Below, piece after piece: positions 25,482 through 34,996 of a stretch of DNA of 64,000 nucleotides. The stretch comes from CAZCTO01 sp964501725 (GTDB lineage Bacteria; Bacillota; Clostridia; Saccharofermentanales; Saccharofermentanaceae): positions 1 to 64,000 of the forward strand of contig CAZCTO010000014.1 of assembly GCA_964501725.1 (NCBI GenBank), read 5' to 3'. The position numbers were made by a program, and so were the translations under genes. The notes below the pieces were generated by a model. That model saw nothing but the letters and a program-made list of their open reading frames with translations, made no database searches and had not been told where the DNA came from. Position 1 is the first letter of the stretch. Every line of letters begins with the position of its first letter.

Positions 25482-26570
25482 TTACTTCCTCTTTTCGATA
25501 AATCCATACTTGGTCAGAAGTTCAGCAGTCAAAACGGCACCGCCGGCTGCACCCCGCAGCGTATTGTGAGAGAGGCAGGCGAAACGATAGTCAAAAATTT
25601 TATCTTCACGAAGCCTGCCGATACTGATACCCATTCCGTTTTCATACATAACATCCAGTCGAGGCTGCGGTCTGTCACTGTCTTCAAGATAACGGAGAAA
25701 TGGTTTTGGCGCACTGGGTAATCCAAGTGATGCCGCTTCTCCGATAAATTCGGACCAACTTGAAAGGATTTGATCCATAGTCGGCTTATTGCGAAAAGAA
25801 ACTGAGACTGCCGCAGTGTGACCTTCCTGTACAGCTACGCGATAACATTGTGCGGAAATGACCGGTAAACTTGCCGGAACAATTACTCCGTCATTGATGC
25901 TGCCCCAGATTTTTAGCGGCTCCTGCTCGCTCTTTTCTTCTTCACCACCGATATACGGAATCAGGTTATTAATCATCTCGGGCCAATCAACAAAGGTTTT
26001 TCCTGCACCTGAAATCGCCTGATATGTACAGACCATTACCTTTTCGATCCCGTATTGAATCAATGGGAAGAGCGCCGGCACATAACTCTGAATCGAGCAG
26101 TTTGGCTTGACCGCAATAAATCCGTACTTTGTTCCCAGTCTCTTGCGTTGAATCGGAATAAGATCAGAATGCTCCGGATTAATCTCCGGAATGATCATGG
26201 GCACATCGGGTGTTTGCCGATGTGCCGAATTATTGGAAATAACCGGAACTTCAAGTTTTGCGATCTTCTCTTCAAATTCGCGAATGACATCTTTTTTCAT
26301 GTCAACGGCACAAAAAACAAAATCAACAGAGTCGCAAAGCGCTTCGATATTGTCGAGTCCATAAACAATCATCTTTTTGACATAAGAAGGCATCGGTACA
26401 TCAATTTTCCATCTTCCCTCCACCGCTTCTTCATATGTTTTCCCGGCAGATCTGGGAGATGCGGCTACCGAAACGCACTCAAACCAAGGATGATTCTCCA
26501 TAAGTGATACAAAGCGCTGCCCGACAAAACCGGTTGCGCCGATAATTCCGACCTTCAATTTATCATTCAT
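25482..26570 (-). CDS. asd: Aspartate-semialdehyde dehydrogenase, archaeal/fungal type
   Basis: Asd reduces aspartyl phosphate to aspartate semialdehyde, the branch point to lysine, methionine and threonine. The 362-residue product has the NADP-binding GATGFVGQ (11-18), SNNSAHR (about 112-118) and the catalytic Cys158 in KPNCSIQS. These and the length fit the archaeal/fungal-type Asd rather than the common bacterial one. The ATG at 26570 follows GAGG seven bases upstream; the frame extends 10 codons further without need. It is monocistronic, with a strong terminator. Confidence 0.94.
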   Translation of the reverse strand: MNDKLKVGIIGATGFVGQRFVSLMENHPWFECVSVAASPRSAGKTYEEAVEGRWKIDVPMPSYVKKMIVYGLDNIEALCDSVDFVFCAVDMKKDVIREFEEKIAKLEVPVISNNSAHRQTPDVPMIIPEINPEHSDLIPIQRKRLGTKYGFIAVKPNCSIQSYVPALFPLIQYGIEKVMVCTYQAISGAGKTFVDWPEMINNLIPYIGGEEEKSEQEPLKIWGSINDGVIVPASLPVISAQCYRVAVQEGHTAAVSVSFRNKPTMDQILSSWSEFIGEAASLGLPSAPKPFLRYLEDSDRPQPRLDVMYENGMGISIGRLREDKIFDYRFACLSHNTLRGAAGGAVLTAELLTKYGFIEKRK

Positions 26571-26727
26571 ATGATCGCCTCTTTCTGTCAAATAGTCCAC
26601 CGTGAGCGGACGTTTGTATTTGATGCGTGTATATTATCATATCATCAGATGATTGACAAGTCATGTCGATAGGTAATTTTGGGGGATTATGCTAAAATAA
26701 TGTAATTACATCGGAAGGTAATATGAG

Positions 26728-27738
26728 ATGCCGGCAAAAGCAACTGAAATTCGCGATAAATCAAAAGATACTTTTCCGCTTTTGGATCAATATGTCCATT
26801 ATATGCAAGCGGTTAAGGAGCGATCCGGTCTGACAATGAAAGAATACCGATATGACCTTGTACTCTTTTTTCGCTTCATTAAGAAAGATCGCGGGTTAGC
26901 CGGTAATGCTGAGTCGTTATCCGAAATACACATTGATGATATCGACGCTGACTTTCTGCGCACCATTACATCGGATGATTTGTTTGTTTTTATGATTTAC
27001 TTGTCGCGGGAACGAAAAGCTTCCGCGTCAACCAGAGCCAGAAAATCAGCTACACTCAAATCGTTTTTCAAGTATCTTTTTCAGAAGCGCAAAGTGATCT
27101 CAGAAGACCCTTCATATGAGCTGGATTCACCGAAAATCGGTCGCAGACTTCCTAAATACCTCAATCTGGATGACAGCGTGAAACTATTACAGACCGCCTA
27201 TGATTCCGATTCAAAGACAGTCATGCGGGACTACTGTATGTTGACTCTGTTCTTAAATTGCGGAATGCGTTTATCTGAATTACGGGGAATCAACATAACT
27301 GACATTAGGGACGATACGTTGTCTGTAATCGGAAAGGGAAATAAAGAACGGACTATTTATCTTAACGCAGCCTGTATGGATTCAATCAATAAATGGCTGG
27401 AAGTTCGGCCGAATGAAGGCCTCCGAGATCCGAATGCCTTATTTGTCAGCAGACTTAATGCAAGAATCAGCAACCAGATGATTCAGCATATTGTTAAGAA
27501 GAAGCTTTTAGACGCCGGAATAGATACCACTATATATTCAGTCCATAAGCTTCGTCATACAGCGGCAACATTATTATACAAATACGGTCAGGTCGATATT
27601 CGAAGCTTACAGACAATTCTGGGTCACACAAGCGTAGCCACAACGCAGATATACACGCATGTAGATGATCAGGCTCTTCATGATGCGGCCGATAAGAATC
27701 CGCTGTCAAACATTATTCCGGGTACTTCCGGCCGATAA
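26728..27738 (+). CDS. Tyrosine recombinase, XerC/XerD-like
   Basis: A site-specific recombinase with an N-terminal SAM-like core-binding domain (about 15-125) and a C-terminal catalytic domain. The active-site set is Arg181 (GMRLSELRG), His273 and Arg276 (HKLRH), His300 (LGHTS) and Tyr309 (TQIYTH). At 336 residues it is somewhat longer than XerC or XerD, with about 20 extra residues at the start. It sits among housekeeping genes without att sites or phage genes, which favours chromosome-dimer resolution over an integrase. No dif site was recognised. It ends tail-to-tail inside aroF, overlapping 26 bases. Confidence 0.88.
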   Translation: MPAKATEIRDKSKDTFPLLDQYVHYMQAVKERSGLTMKEYRYDLVLFFRFIKKDRGLAGNAESLSEIHIDDIDADFLRTITSDDLFVFMIYLSRERKASASTRARKSATLKSFFKYLFQKRKVISEDPSYELDSPKIGRRLPKYLNLDDSVKLLQTAYDSDSKTVMRDYCMLTLFLNCGMRLSELRGINITDIRDDTLSVIGKGNKERTIYLNAACMDSINKWLEVRPNEGLRDPNALFVSRLNARISNQMIQHIVKKKLLDAGIDTTIYSVHKLRHTAATLLYKYGQVDIRSLQTILGHTSVATTQIYTHVDDQALHDAADKNPLSNIIPGTSGR

Positions 27739-28732
27739 TATCAGCAATTGCTCGTATTTCACCGACAAGCTTAACAAAAACTTCAGGCTTCAACTGTTGA
27801 GCTGCGTCTGAAAGCGCGCACATCGGGTTGGGATGTACTTCAATAATGAGTCCGTCCGCGCCGGCGGCAATTGCCGCAAGTGACAACGGGCTGACATATG
27901 CAGCCTTTCCGGAAGCATGGCTGGGATCAACGATCACAGGAAGATGTGTCTTGGATTTAAGTACCGGAATCGCACTAATATCGAGTGTGCTTCTTGTTGC
28001 TGTCTCAAACGTTCTGATTCCACGTTCGCACAAAGCAATCTTGTAGTTTCCTTCGCTCATTATATATTCAGCGGATCCAAGCCATTCGTCAATCGTTTCT
28101 GCAATTCCTCTTTTAAGCATAACCGGGATACCTGACTTACCTACAGCCGAAAGAAGTCTGAAGTTCTGAGCATTTCTCGCACCAATTTGAATCATATCCA
28201 GATAATTCGCGGCAAATTCTATGTCGTTCTCGGATGTGATTTCGCTGACAACCAGCAAATTATGGCGATCTGCGACTTTACGAAGAATCTTGAGTCCTTC
28301 TTTTTCAAGTCCTTGAAAAGCGTATGGCGAAGTTCTCGGCTTATAAGCTCCGCCCCGTAAAAAACGAACTCCGCAAGCACTGACAACTGCCGCGACTTCT
28401 TCTACTTGTTCTTCACTCTCAACAGCGCACGGCCCCGCCATCATAGTTAGTTCCTTGCCGCCAAGCGTTACGCCCTTGATATCGAACGCAGTCCCTTCAG
28501 GTCTGAAAGCCTTACTTACAAGCTTATATGATTCCATAATCGGAACTATCTTCTCTACAGCAGGCAGAACTTCAAGGGATCCCGGTGTAAGCCGTGACTT
28601 ATCACCTATGACTCCAATAATTAAGCGCTCGGATCCTTCGGATACATGCGCCTTCAAATCACATTGATCCAGTTTTGCAAGTATTTCTTTGACTTGAGCG
28701 TCCGTTGCGCCCGGTTTAACAACAATGATCAT
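27713..28732 (-). CDS. aroF: 3-deoxy-7-phosphoheptulonate synthase (DAHP synthase)
   Basis: It condenses phosphoenolpyruvate with erythrose 4-phosphate, the entry to the shikimate pathway. The 339-residue product has an N-terminal ferredoxin-like regulatory domain (about 1-70). The type I beta barrel follows, with GPCAVES (100-106) and KPRTSPYAFQG (131-141). A perfect 7-bp hairpin (28748-28763) sits about 15 bases upstream of the ATG, just before the AGCAGG ribosome site. It could affect translation, but that is speculative. Confidence 0.95.
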   Translation of the reverse strand: MIIVVKPGATDAQVKEILAKLDQCDLKAHVSEGSERLIIGVIGDKSRLTPGSLEVLPAVEKIVPIMESYKLVSKAFRPEGTAFDIKGVTLGGKELTMMAGPCAVESEEQVEEVAAVVSACGVRFLRGGAYKPRTSPYAFQGLEKEGLKILRKVADRHNLLVVSEITSENDIEFAANYLDMIQIGARNAQNFRLLSAVGKSGIPVMLKRGIAETIDEWLGSAEYIMSEGNYKIALCERGIRTFETATRSTLDISAIPVLKSKTHLPVIVDPSHASGKAAYVSPLSLAAIAAGADGLIIEVHPNPMCALSDAAQQLKPEVFVKLVGEIRAIADIIGRKYPE

Positions 28733-28800
28733 TTTTTCCTGCTTTCCTGCCGATCCATCGGCACATTACCATGCTACAAATGAGGATAATATCAGACTCG

Positions 28801-30261
28801 CTAAATTTCTTCAATAAATGCTTTATAAGCCAAATAAGTGAAATATAAATCAATCTTGCTGATCAGTTCGTACGGCGAATGCATAGATAATACAGGAACA
28901 CCGCAATCCAGGACTTCAAGCCCGAGTTTTGACATGTAAACCGATATTGTACCGCCGCCTCCCTCGTCGACTTTTCCGAGTTCTCCGGTTTGCCAGGGAA
29001 TACCTCTCTTATCAAAAACGCGAATAACTTCAGCAACAAATTCGGAATTCGCATCATTGGTTCCGGATTTGCCTCTGGAGCCGACATATTTTTCGATCTT
29101 TATTCCGTGCGACATGTAGGCAGAATTTCTGGGATCGGAAACGGATGCATACTTCGGATCGAAACCATTGGATACATCTGTCGAAAGCATTTTTGTTGCC
29201 AAAATTGTTTTGCGATAGAGCAGTTCATCATAAACTCCGGTGCACTTTACAAACAGTTCGATTAAGAAATCTTCATACAATCTGGATTGTGCCCCGCTGT
29301 TTCCGTTGCTGCCTGTTTCTTCTTTATCAAAAAGCATGCAAACGGATGTTTTCTCCGGTCTGTCCATATTTAAGAGTGCCATTAGTGCAGGATATGCGCA
29401 TACACGATCATCATGACCATAAGCAGCGACAAAGGATCGATCAAAGCCGACGTCACGTGCTTTCATGGCGGGAACTACCTCAAGTTCCGCACTGACAAGG
29501 TCCTTTTCAACGATCCCGTATTGCTCATACAGCAACTTCAAAATTCCGATTTTGTAAGCATGGGCAATATTCTTATCGTCGACTGGTCGACCGCCGATAA
29601 TCAAGTTTAAATCTTCGCCGCGAACGATATCAGATCCTTTTCTGGCCATCTGTTCTGCACCAAGGTGAGGAAGAAGATCTGTAATGTAAAAAACCGGATC
29701 CTCGTCATTTTCTCCGATATTAAGGTAAACCACCGAACCATCTTTGCGAATCACCGGACCGTGAATAGCAAGAGGAATTGTTGTCCATTGGTATTTCTTA
29801 ATACCACCATAGTAATGGGTTTTCAGGAAAACCATTTCTTCTTCTTCGTACAAAGGGTTGGGTTTCAGATCAAGTCTCGGAGAATCGATATGTGCGCCTA
29901 AAATATTAATCCCTTCGGTAATCGGTTTCTTTCCGATAACCGCAAGAACCAATCCTTTACCCTTTATTGAGTGAAAAACTTTCTGCCCGAACTTCAGTTC
30001 CGACAGTGATGATAGTTCCGAAAATCCGGCTTCTTTTGCGGCCTCTACAGAGCAAAAAACGAACTCTCTTTCTGTTTTGGAAATATCCAGGAATGCTTTA
30101 TAATCTTCCGCAAAAGCCATCGCATGCTCGTGGTCGTCCGGTGAGCCGGTTTCCCATATGTTTTCATATTCGGCCAGCAAATGTTTGTACTTGTTCTTGC
30201 CGGTCTGTTTCTTTTCGGAAGTGTCTGATGATTTTGTGGTTGTCTTCTTCTTATCAGCCAT
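28801..30261 (-). CDS. M18-family zinc aminopeptidase
   Basis: A cytoplasmic dodecameric-type aminopeptidase that removes N-terminal residues, often acidic ones. The 486-residue product shows the metal motifs GAHIDSPRLD, FDKEETGSNG, AYGHDDRV and MHSPYE near the C-terminus. These match aminopeptidase 1 / aspartyl aminopeptidase. It begins with a lysine- and threonine-rich stretch of about 25 residues. It is divergent from the PHP phosphoesterase gene. Confidence 0.92.
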   Translation of the reverse strand: MADKKKTTTKSSDTSEKKQTGKNKYKHLLAEYENIWETGSPDDHEHAMAFAEDYKAFLDISKTEREFVFCSVEAAKEAGFSELSSLSELKFGQKVFHSIKGKGLVLAVIGKKPITEGINILGAHIDSPRLDLKPNPLYEEEEMVFLKTHYYGGIKKYQWTTIPLAIHGPVIRKDGSVVYLNIGENDEDPVFYITDLLPHLGAEQMARKGSDIVRGEDLNLIIGGRPVDDKNIAHAYKIGILKLLYEQYGIVEKDLVSAELEVVPAMKARDVGFDRSFVAAYGHDDRVCAYPALMALLNMDRPEKTSVCMLFDKEETGSNGNSGAQSRLYEDFLIELFVKCTGVYDELLYRKTILATKMLSTDVSNGFDPKYASVSDPRNSAYMSHGIKIEKYVGSRGKSGTNDANSEFVAEVIRVFDKRGIPWQTGELGKVDEGGGGTISVYMSKLGLEVLDCGVPVLSMHSPYELISKIDLYFTYLAYKAFIEEI

Positions 30262-30398
30262 TTGTATATCTCCTCAAAGTGTTTAAATAGTTATAAAATG
30301 CGCACAGATATCCGTTGATAGTTATTTATATTATAACCCACGCATAATTAGTGCATTTATGATACCATAATTCATAGACGAAATTCACAAATGAAGAA

Positions 30399-31229
30399 GT
30401 GAGAAAAGCATTGATTACGGATAGTCACCTTCACACAATTCATTTCAGCGGCGATGCGGAAATGACCATCGACGAGCTTTTTATTGCCGCAAAGATTGCC
30501 GGTCTTACAGAGATTGTCATCACAGAGCATTATGACGACGATTTTCCACATGAACTGCCTGCTCCGTTGACCTTTGATGTCCAGTTGTATTTTGATACTT
30601 TGTCCAAGTGGGTTCAAGCTTGTCCGAAATCAATATCAGTTCGTGCAGGCATCGAGTTTGGATATCAGTATCAGTTGAAGGATAAATATGATTTAATATC
30701 GCGATCGTATCCTTTTGACTCTATTATTATGTCAAACCATCTGATTTTCGGCGTAGATCCGTATTTTTATCGGGATTGCTATTTGATGTCCAAGAGTGAT
30801 TTGCATTCTGCATATATTAATTCCCTTGCAGATATGGCTGAAGAATGCACTTGCTATGATATTCTCGGTCACTTTGACTATATTGTTCGATATTCTCCTC
30901 TTCCGGATCCGACGATGCGGTATTCGGACTGTCCCGAGGCGTTTGATCGATTATTCGGTATACTGATTTCTTCAGAGAAATCTCTTGAAATCAATACGCG
31001 AACTATCGATAAACTCAAAAAGATCGGAGTTCAGAATCCTTTCCCTGATGAGGAGATACTGGCGAGATACCTGGAGATGGGCGGAAGGTATATTACTCTC
31101 GGCTCCGATTCTCATGATCCGACAACGCTTGCCTGTCACTTTGAAGACACTGCTGAATACTTGAAAATGATCGGATTTAAAGAAAATATTTCTTTTGTCG
31201 GAAGAAATAAAATTCGGACTCCTTTATAG
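30399..31229 (+). CDS. PHP-domain phosphoesterase, histidinol-phosphatase-like
   Basis: The 276-residue product has the PHP metal ligands DSHLHT (His10, His12), TEHYDDD (about 42-48), GIEFGYQ, GHFDY and a C-terminal SDSHD. This fits the HisJ/HisK group, which hydrolyses histidinol phosphate. No other his gene is nearby, so the substrate is uncertain. The start is a GTG with only a weak AAGAA upstream; an in-frame TTG four codons later is possible. Confidence 0.82.
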   Translation: MRKALITDSHLHTIHFSGDAEMTIDELFIAAKIAGLTEIVITEHYDDDFPHELPAPLTFDVQLYFDTLSKWVQACPKSISVRAGIEFGYQYQLKDKYDLISRSYPFDSIIMSNHLIFGVDPYFYRDCYLMSKSDLHSAYINSLADMAEECTCYDILGHFDYIVRYSPLPDPTMRYSDCPEAFDRLFGILISSEKSLEINTRTIDKLKKIGVQNPFPDEEILARYLEMGGRYITLGSDSHDPTTLACHFEDTAEYLKMIGFKENISFVGRNKIRTPL

Positions 31230-31240
31230 AAGCCCGAATT
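31205..31240 (-). terminator. Terminator of the isc-lipoprotein unit
   Basis: AATTCGGACT (31211-31220) and AGCCCGAATT (31231-31240) pair over 10 positions with one mismatch. On the minus strand TTTATTTC follows. It overlaps the last codons of the PHP gene on the plus strand. Confidence 0.6.
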
Positions 31241-31251
31241 CAAGGTGTACC
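31241..31251 (+). repeat. Left copy of an 11-bp inverted repeat around the lipoprotein gene
   Basis: CAAGGTGTACC here is repeated in inverse at 31880-31890, about 640 bases away. The two copies bracket a single gene. Confidence 0.5.
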
Positions 31252-31266
31252 ATGTTTAAGACTATG

Positions 31267-31854
31267 TTATACGTTTATTGATTCCATTTCATATACATAC
31301 CAGTTCTGATCTGCCTGGAAAACAATCACCGATACAGTTTGAAATTTGCTTGCACCATCCAGTTCAAAAAATAGGTCTACTTCGCATTTCTGAATACTCG
31401 CAATTCGGGATGCGTCAATAAATTCCTTTTCGGAAATATCCATTAAAGTGTTTTCAAACAAATCCGATGCTTTGTCGGAGACATAATCCTTCGCCCCCGA
31501 GGCTTTTGTGCCGACAAACTCTGATTTGCTTAATGCAAGCGAATCACTGATATCTTCGCTCCACACTTCCATTTTTGCCAAATCATCTTCAGACAACTGA
31601 GCAACAAACTCTTGAGGATAGCAATTAAACATCAACAAATAATTGCCTGTAAAGACAGCCTCAACGTAGACACGAGCAGCATTAGCAGGACTTTCATTGA
31701 TTTTGGCTTCGTCTACCGGATCTTGCGGTTTAACCCCCCCACATCCGGATAATAGAAAGAGAACAAAAGTTAACACCAGAAACAGTGCAGCTTTTCTTCT
31801 TTTGTTCCCCACATAAACAAAAGAAGAACGCAGATTAAGGTCGCGTTCATTCAT
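31267..31854 (-). CDS. Putative lipoprotein of unknown function
   Basis: I do not recognise the family. The 195-residue product has a basic N-terminus (KRRK), a hydrophobic stretch (about 24-36) and a lipobox LLSGC with the lipidated cysteine at 38, so it should be anchored outside the cell. The mature part, about 155 residues, is acidic and could be a small globular domain (NTF2- or DUF-like). The ATG at 31854 follows GGAGG by eight bases. It follows iscU by 42 bases and may be cotranscribed with iscS-iscU. Confidence 0.8.
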   Translation of the reverse strand: MNERDLNLRSSFVYVGNKRRKAALFLVLTFVLFLLSGCGGVKPQDPVDEAKINESPANAARVYVEAVFTGNYLLMFNCYPQEFVAQLSEDDLAKMEVWSEDISDSLALSKSEFVGTKASGAKDYVSDKASDLFENTLMDISEKEFIDASRIASIQKCEVDLFFELDGASKFQTVSVIVFQADQNWYVYEMESINV

Positions 31855-31879
31855 TTCAAGTTCCTCCAATACCAATATT

Positions 31880-31890
31880 GGTACACCTTG
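31880..31890 (-). repeat. Right copy of the 11-bp inverted repeat
   Basis: GGTACACCTTG is the exact reverse complement of 31241-31251. It overlaps a 12-base palindrome ACCAATATTGGT (31871-31882) in the gap between iscU and the lipoprotein gene. Confidence 0.5.
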
Positions 31891-31896
31891 GAACTA

Positions 31897-32328
31897 TTAT
31901 ACACTATGTTCATCTTCCTGCAAAACATCAAAATAATGTTTTTTATCTTCGGGGATTCCGCCGTTTTTTTCGTAATATTCCTTGATCGCCGCTTTGAATG
32001 CCTGCTCGGCAAGTAAGGAGCAGTGCATTTTTATCGGAGGGAGCCCGTCCAGTGCTTCTGCGACTGCTTTGTTTGACAGTTCAAGGGCATCATCCAATGA
32101 TTTTCCCTTAATCATTTCGGTTGCCATACTCGAAGTTGCGATCGCGCTGCCGCACCCGAAAGTCTTAAACTTTGCGTCCACAATAATGTTGTTTTCAATT
32201 TTGAGAAATACTCTCATGATATCTCCGCACTTAGGGTTTCCCACAGTTCCGGTGGCAGAGGCATCTTCGATTTCTCCAACATTTCTCGGATTCATAAAAT
32301 GGTCCATTACTTTATCGCTGTATAACAT
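31897..32328 (-). CDS. iscU: Fe-S cluster scaffold protein IscU/NifU-like
   Basis: IscU receives sulfur from the cysteine desulfurase and builds [2Fe-2S]/[4Fe-4S] clusters. The 143-residue product has the three ligand cysteines Cys34 (NPKCGD), Cys59 (FGCGSA) and Cys103 (MHCSLLAE). It lies 19 bases after iscS, the standard partner arrangement. No IscA, HscA/B, ferredoxin or IscR gene is present, as in minimal clostridial ISC systems. Confidence 0.96.
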   Translation of the reverse strand: MLYSDKVMDHFMNPRNVGEIEDASATGTVGNPKCGDIMRVFLKIENNIIVDAKFKTFGCGSAIATSSMATEMIKGKSLDDALELSNKAVAEALDGLPPIKMHCSLLAEQAFKAAIKEYYEKNGGIPEDKKHYFDVLQEDEHSV

Positions 32329-32347
32329 GCTTATTCCCTCTTTTCGA

Positions 32348-33583
32348 TTAATCTATATGACAGCTGTTACAAATCATGTTCGGCGTATCTGTGTTATTAA
32401 TAAAATTATCATACAAAGGCGACATTGCCCTTAACTTTTCAACAATCAATTTAAGGACAGGTACAATACTCAGCACTTCTTCTTCTTTACTATCCTTACC
32501 AATTGTGATCCGGAGTGAGCCATGGGCAATTTCATGAGGCAATCCAATAGCAAGTAAAACGTGTGAAGGGTCTAAAGAACCGGAAGTACATGCTGAGCCA
32601 CTCGAGCAGGCATACCCGTAATGATCAAGCATAAGAAGAAGTGATTCACCCTCTATAAACTCGAATGAAAAATTTACATTTCCAGGCAATCGATTTTCGC
32701 GGCTTCCGTTCAGCCGAACAAAAGGAATACTATCATAAATCAAATCGATTAGCTTATCGCGAATTTGACTTATCCGTTGTGTTGACTCAGCCATTTCCTG
32801 AACCGACATTTGCAGCGCTTTTGCAAATCCGGCTATATAGGGAAGATTCTCAGTGCCGCCACGTCGATTTCTCTCCTGAGCTCCCCCATCCATTAAGTTA
32901 TCAATAATTACACCTTTACGAATGTAAAGTAGTCCTACTCCTTTGGGGGAATTAAATTTATGCCCGGATAATGACAACATATCAACACCAAGATCTTTTA
33001 CATCGATCGGGATGGCGCCGGAAGCTTGTACCGCATCCGTGTGAAAAAGCACTCTTCTTCGTCTGCAAATCTCCGCAAATTGCTTGATTGGCTGAATCGT
33101 GCCGATTTCATTGTTTGCCATCATGATGGAAACCACCGCAGTGTCATCTTGTATTGCGTTTTCCAGATCATCGGGGGATACAAGTCCTGAATCATCCACC
33201 GGAAGGTATGTTACCTTATAGCCAAGTTTCTCAAGTGATTGGCAACTATGCAAAACCGCATGATGCTCAATGGAAGACGTGACAATGTGCATCTTTTTAC
33301 CAAAGTATTTGAGAGCGGCTCCCTTTATTGCCCAATTGTCGGACTCTGTACCGCAAGATGTAAAATAAATCTCCGATCCCGAAGCATTCAATATCTCGGC
33401 AATTATATCTCGAGATTGCTCGAGAAGTCGTTTTGCACTTTGACCTTCCGCATAAATCGAAGAAGGATTACCATAATACTCCTTCATCACTCCCGCTATT
33501 TCTTCGATAACTTCAGGCCTGACAAACGTTGTTGCCGCATTGTCAAGATAAATTCTCTTAGTGACATTTTCCACCATATTCAT
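32348..33583 (-). CDS. iscS: Cysteine desulfurase (IscS/NifS), partner of IscU
   Basis: A PLP enzyme that removes sulfur from cysteine as a persulfide. The 411-residue product has IYLDNAATT (11-19), the PLP lysine Lys209 in SGHKF and the catalytic cysteine Cys332 in SSGSACTSGS. A short C-terminal tail of about 25 residues ends in CNSCHID. Operon with iscU identifies Fe-S cluster assembly as its main task. A second, different desulfurase gene lies at 38556-39710. Confidence 0.96.
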   Translation of the reverse strand: MNMVENVTKRIYLDNAATTFVRPEVIEEIAGVMKEYYGNPSSIYAEGQSAKRLLEQSRDIIAEILNASGSEIYFTSCGTESDNWAIKGAALKYFGKKMHIVTSSIEHHAVLHSCQSLEKLGYKVTYLPVDDSGLVSPDDLENAIQDDTAVVSIMMANNEIGTIQPIKQFAEICRRRRVLFHTDAVQASGAIPIDVKDLGVDMLSLSGHKFNSPKGVGLLYIRKGVIIDNLMDGGAQERNRRGGTENLPYIAGFAKALQMSVQEMAESTQRISQIRDKLIDLIYDSIPFVRLNGSRENRLPGNVNFSFEFIEGESLLLMLDHYGYACSSGSACTSGSLDPSHVLLAIGLPHEIAHGSLRITIGKDSKEEEVLSIVPVLKLIVEKLRAMSPLYDNFINNTDTPNMICNSCHID

Positions 33584-33624
33584 ACCTCTTACGATGATTT
33601 GAACCTTTTATCACTCTATGGGAA

Positions 33625-33659
33625 CACAAAACAGAATGGCGTAACAAATGTTACGCCAT
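33625..33659 (-). terminator. Terminator of rarA
   Basis: ATGGCGTAAC (33636-33645) pairs perfectly with GTTACGCCAT (33650-33659), loop AAAT. TCTGTTTTG follows on the minus strand. It separates rarA from iscS. Confidence 0.78.
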
Positions 33660-33674
33660 ATCAATAAACAAATT

Positions 33675-34982
33675 TTATTGGTTGAGTATATCTTTCTTAA
33701 TCGTTTGCCAATCCTTGATTTTTTTCTCATAGCCGTTTATACCCGGCTGGTAATAAACTGTGCCTGCGATTTCATCCGGTAGGTATTGTTGGTCAACAAC
33801 ATTCCCGGCATAATCATGTGCATATTTATAATCCTTCCCATAGCCAAGGGACTCCATTCCCTTTACCGGTGCGTTGCGAAGGTGCATAGGAACTTCTCCG
33901 GTCCTTTTGTTTTCGACATCATATAATGCCTTATTAATTGCCAAATATGATGCGTTTGATTTCGGACTGGTGGCAACGATTATCGCTGCTTCCGACAGAA
34001 GGATTCTTGCTTCCGGCATTCCAACCGACATCACACCCTGGTATGCTGCCATAGCGACTAAAAGTGCGTTCGGATTAGCGGTGCCGACGTCCTCGGATGC
34101 ACATATCAATATGCGGCGTGCCAGAAATTCGATATCTTCTCCGCCGTGAAGAGCCCTTGCAAGATAAAAAACAGCAGCATCCGGATCGGAGCCTCGCATT
34201 GATTTTATAAAAGCACTGATATTATCGTAATGACTCTCGCCGTTTGCATCAAATGCAATGCTTCTTTTCTGCATACAGTCTTCAAGGATCTTTTCGTCAA
34301 TATGAACCGTTCCTTCTGTATCCACAGGCGTTGTAATCGATGCAAGCTCAAGTGCGCGAAGTGCGATTCTCGCGTCTCCGTTTGAAAGATTTGAAATGTA
34401 AGAAATCGCTTCATCCGAAATATCGATTTTCTCGTTTCCAAGACCTCTTTCCTTATCCCTGAGGGCGAGAAGCAAAATATTCCGGATATCTTCCTCACTT
34501 AAAGGTTTCAATGATAAAACAGTCGATCGAGAAATCAGTGCCTTATTGACTTCAAAAAAAGGATTCTCGGTCGTTGCGCCAATAAGAATTAACGTACCGT
34601 CTTCCACATGAGGCAGCAGAGCATCTTGTTGAAGCTTGTTAAAACGATGAATCTCGTCAATAAACAAGACTGTTCTTCCGGAAGGGTTTAATAATTGATT
34701 TTTGGTATCGGCGATAACCCTCTTAATTTCTGCAACGCCGGCTGTTACCGCATTCATCTTTTCAAATCCGGACGATGTCGTATGAGCAATCAATCGGGCA
34801 AGAGCTGTTTTTCCGGTACCGGGAGGCCCGAAAAGAATGATGGATGTGAGTCTGTCGGCCTCAATCATCCGTCGAAGCATTTTGCCCTTGCCGATGATAT
34901 GCTCCTGACCAAAATATTCATCAAGTGATCTTGGAGACATCCGGTACGCAAGCGGTTCTTTGCTCTTTAAAGGATCGATCAC
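33675..34982 (-). CDS. rarA: Replication-associated recombination ATPase RarA
   Basis: RarA (MgsA) is an AAA+ ATPase that acts at stalled replication forks. The 435-residue product has Walker A FGPPGTGKT (51-59), Walker B LFIDEIHRF (about 105-113), sensor GATTENPFF and a C-terminal tetramerisation domain with PKSNASY. It lies 14 bases downstream of glyA and is probably cotranscribed with it. Confidence 0.95.
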   Translation of the reverse strand: MIDPLKSKEPLAYRMSPRSLDEYFGQEHIIGKGKMLRRMIEADRLTSIILFGPPGTGKTALARLIAHTTSSGFEKMNAVTAGVAEIKRVIADTKNQLLNPSGRTVLFIDEIHRFNKLQQDALLPHVEDGTLILIGATTENPFFEVNKALISRSTVLSLKPLSEEDIRNILLLALRDKERGLGNEKIDISDEAISYISNLSNGDARIALRALELASITTPVDTEGTVHIDEKILEDCMQKRSIAFDANGESHYDNISAFIKSMRGSDPDAAVFYLARALHGGEDIEFLARRILICASEDVGTANPNALLVAMAAYQGVMSVGMPEARILLSEAAIIVATSPKSNASYLAINKALYDVENKRTGEVPMHLRNAPVKGMESLGYGKDYKYAHDYAGNVVDQQYLPDEIAGTVYYQPGINGYEKKIKDWQTIKKDILNQ

Positions 34983-34996
34983 TTAAAACTCCTCCG

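Noticed and set aside
26728..27738. Integrase of a mobile element
   Set aside because: The recombinase stands among housekeeping genes with no attachment-site repeats, phage genes or composition change. A Xer role is simpler.
28748..28763. Terminator between the aminopeptidase gene and aroF
   Set aside because: The 7-bp palindrome has a loop of only two bases and lacks a T-tract; it sits just before the aroF ribosome site.
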